Below, in pieces: positions 63,057-64,000 of a DNA stretch of 64,000 bases (position 1 is its first letter; the number at the start of each line of letters is the position of its first letter). Source of the stretch: Spodoptera frugiperda (Eukaryota > Arthropoda > Insecta > Lepidoptera > Noctuidae); contig NC_064216.1 of the NCBI RefSeq assembly GCF_023101765.2, forward strand, positions 7,071,545-7,135,544, written 5' to 3'. A program made the translations under genes and the position numbers. Below the pieces are notes generated by a model, which saw only the letters and a list, made by a program, of their open reading frames with translations, did not search any database and was not told the DNA's origin.

Positions 63057-64000
63057 TGATGTGGCGATTATGTGCAAACTCTTTTATGTAGGCGAATCCC
63101 ATATTCGAATAGTGGTGTTTGATTAAGTAGACATGTTGTTTATGAAGCTTAAATTAAATACATTTTCTTCTGATAGCTGGTTTCACGCTCCAATGATGGA
63201 CATATACGTAGACAAGCTTAATGCTTCTGTTAAATAGTTTCAAGCTCCGAAGATTAACTCATCACATCACATCGTATTATACGAAAGCATTATTAAGAAC
63301 GATAGCGTTTTCTTAAAAATAGATGTATTGGATCTAACAATCGGAGTCGTAATGTAGGTTGCCAAATACTGTTTTAGCTGTTAATCGGTTTTAGATGGCA
63401 GGGATGCCATTAATATCCCAGACAAATGTCTATCGTTTTAGACATCAATTCACATCAAGAAACCATAGAAAGATAAAATTGTAATTTATGAGATAAATAA
63501 ATACCGTGTGGTGTAAACAAGCAAAGCGATTGGTTGGTCCATTTATGTATAAGTATAAAGTCAAATGTCAATATATGTATATTCATTTGTAGGTATAGTG
63601 TCCATGTGACTATCACGTCGTAAACTATAAAATACCTATGTATCAATTAATTACGTTCCGCCACATAAAACTTCAATAACTATTTTATGATCACATTCAC
63701 TAAGAATTATAATAAATATAAATAAATAATATTATATCCATAGAGGTCTTGATCTAGGTACTACTCACGGTAATAGTCGTTCGGGACCACTATAATAATC
63801 GAATTGTGCTTAAAACACGATAGAGGGTGATTCTAATTTTAATCACCTAATTATTTTGGATTATATTTACATATAGCCAAAAATAATAACTTTGAACCAA
63901 AATCGTTGGCCTAAAGTCGATTTTTGATAGAACCTCCATGTAATTAATGTCAAAAATCTTTGCTAATCCACAGATTTCGGAGAGATAGGTTATTATTGTC

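Larger units (their letters stand above)
56310..64000. other. Terminal 7.7 kb without a supported gene
   Basis: It begins with the Ly6 promoter side (TGTCAAA near 56872). CpG-rich patches stand out at 57500-57560, 59555-59690 and 60080-60300 and could be regulatory DNA or 5' exons of a gene outside the window. Dispersed repeats are at 60900-61024 and 62776-63056. Open frames, including one of 143 codons at 57364-57795 on the minus strand, have no domain, no splice partners and no conserved motif that I recognise. Confidence 0.5.

Overview
The window is intron-rich, AT-rich nuclear DNA from an insect, most likely a moth or butterfly (Lepidoptera). The gene set is conserved animal housekeeping and membrane genes with GT-AG introns. 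The space between them holds repeats of a kind common in lepidopteran genomes: a tRNA-derived SINE with A and B boxes, MITEs, hAT-type elements, RTE-like 3' ends and frequent GTAGGTAC-type words. The organism call is inference from repeat style and protein similarity, made without a database search.

Layout. (1) Positions 1 to about 15.2 kb, minus strand: a ZC2HC1/FAM164-type double C2HC zinc-finger gene in seven exons. It runs off the left edge in a very long, low-complexity last exon, and a possible alternative first exon lies at 26.2 kb. (2) 26.9-28.9 kb, plus: a class II ADP-ribosylation factor (Arf102F/ARF4 type), complete in four exons. (3) 29.1-32.2 kb, minus: an ECHDC3-type enoyl-CoA hydratase-domain protein, seven exons. 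(4) 32.4-39.4 kb, minus: a complete DHX36/Rhau DEAH-box G-quadruplex helicase, twelve exons, 1067 residues. (5) 40.4-48.2 kb, plus: a polypeptide GalNAc-transferase (pgant family), seven exons, 601 residues. (6) 50.9-56.3 kb, minus: a small ten-cysteine Ly6/uPAR-type GPI-anchored protein, three exons. The last 7.7 kb shows no gene I can support, only repeats and GC-rich patches.

Exon chains were built by hand. Every junction was checked for GT-AG sites and matching phase, and each complete chain sums to a whole number of codons. The genes form alternating pairs: Arf102F and ECHDC3 are tail to tail, DHX36 and the GalNAc-transferase are head to head about 1.05 kb apart, and the GalNAc-transferase and the Ly6 gene are tail to tail. 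They have unrelated cell roles (membrane traffic, mitochondrial acyl-CoA chemistry, RNA unwinding, Golgi O-glycosylation, cell-surface signalling); I see no pathway linking them.

The most unusual structure is in the third intron of the GalNAc-transferase gene. A SINE there breaks off in its B box and continues as roughly 39 tandem copies of a 16-bp unit, followed directly by a small inverted-repeat element. Other leads are a hAT-type element with a perfect 8-bp target duplication, GalNAc-transferase lectin repeats that have all lost the CLD aspartate, phase-matched alternative first exons for the zinc-finger gene, and clusters of TGTCAAA words upstream of several genes. I found no CRISPR array, operon or clearly new defence or metabolic system.
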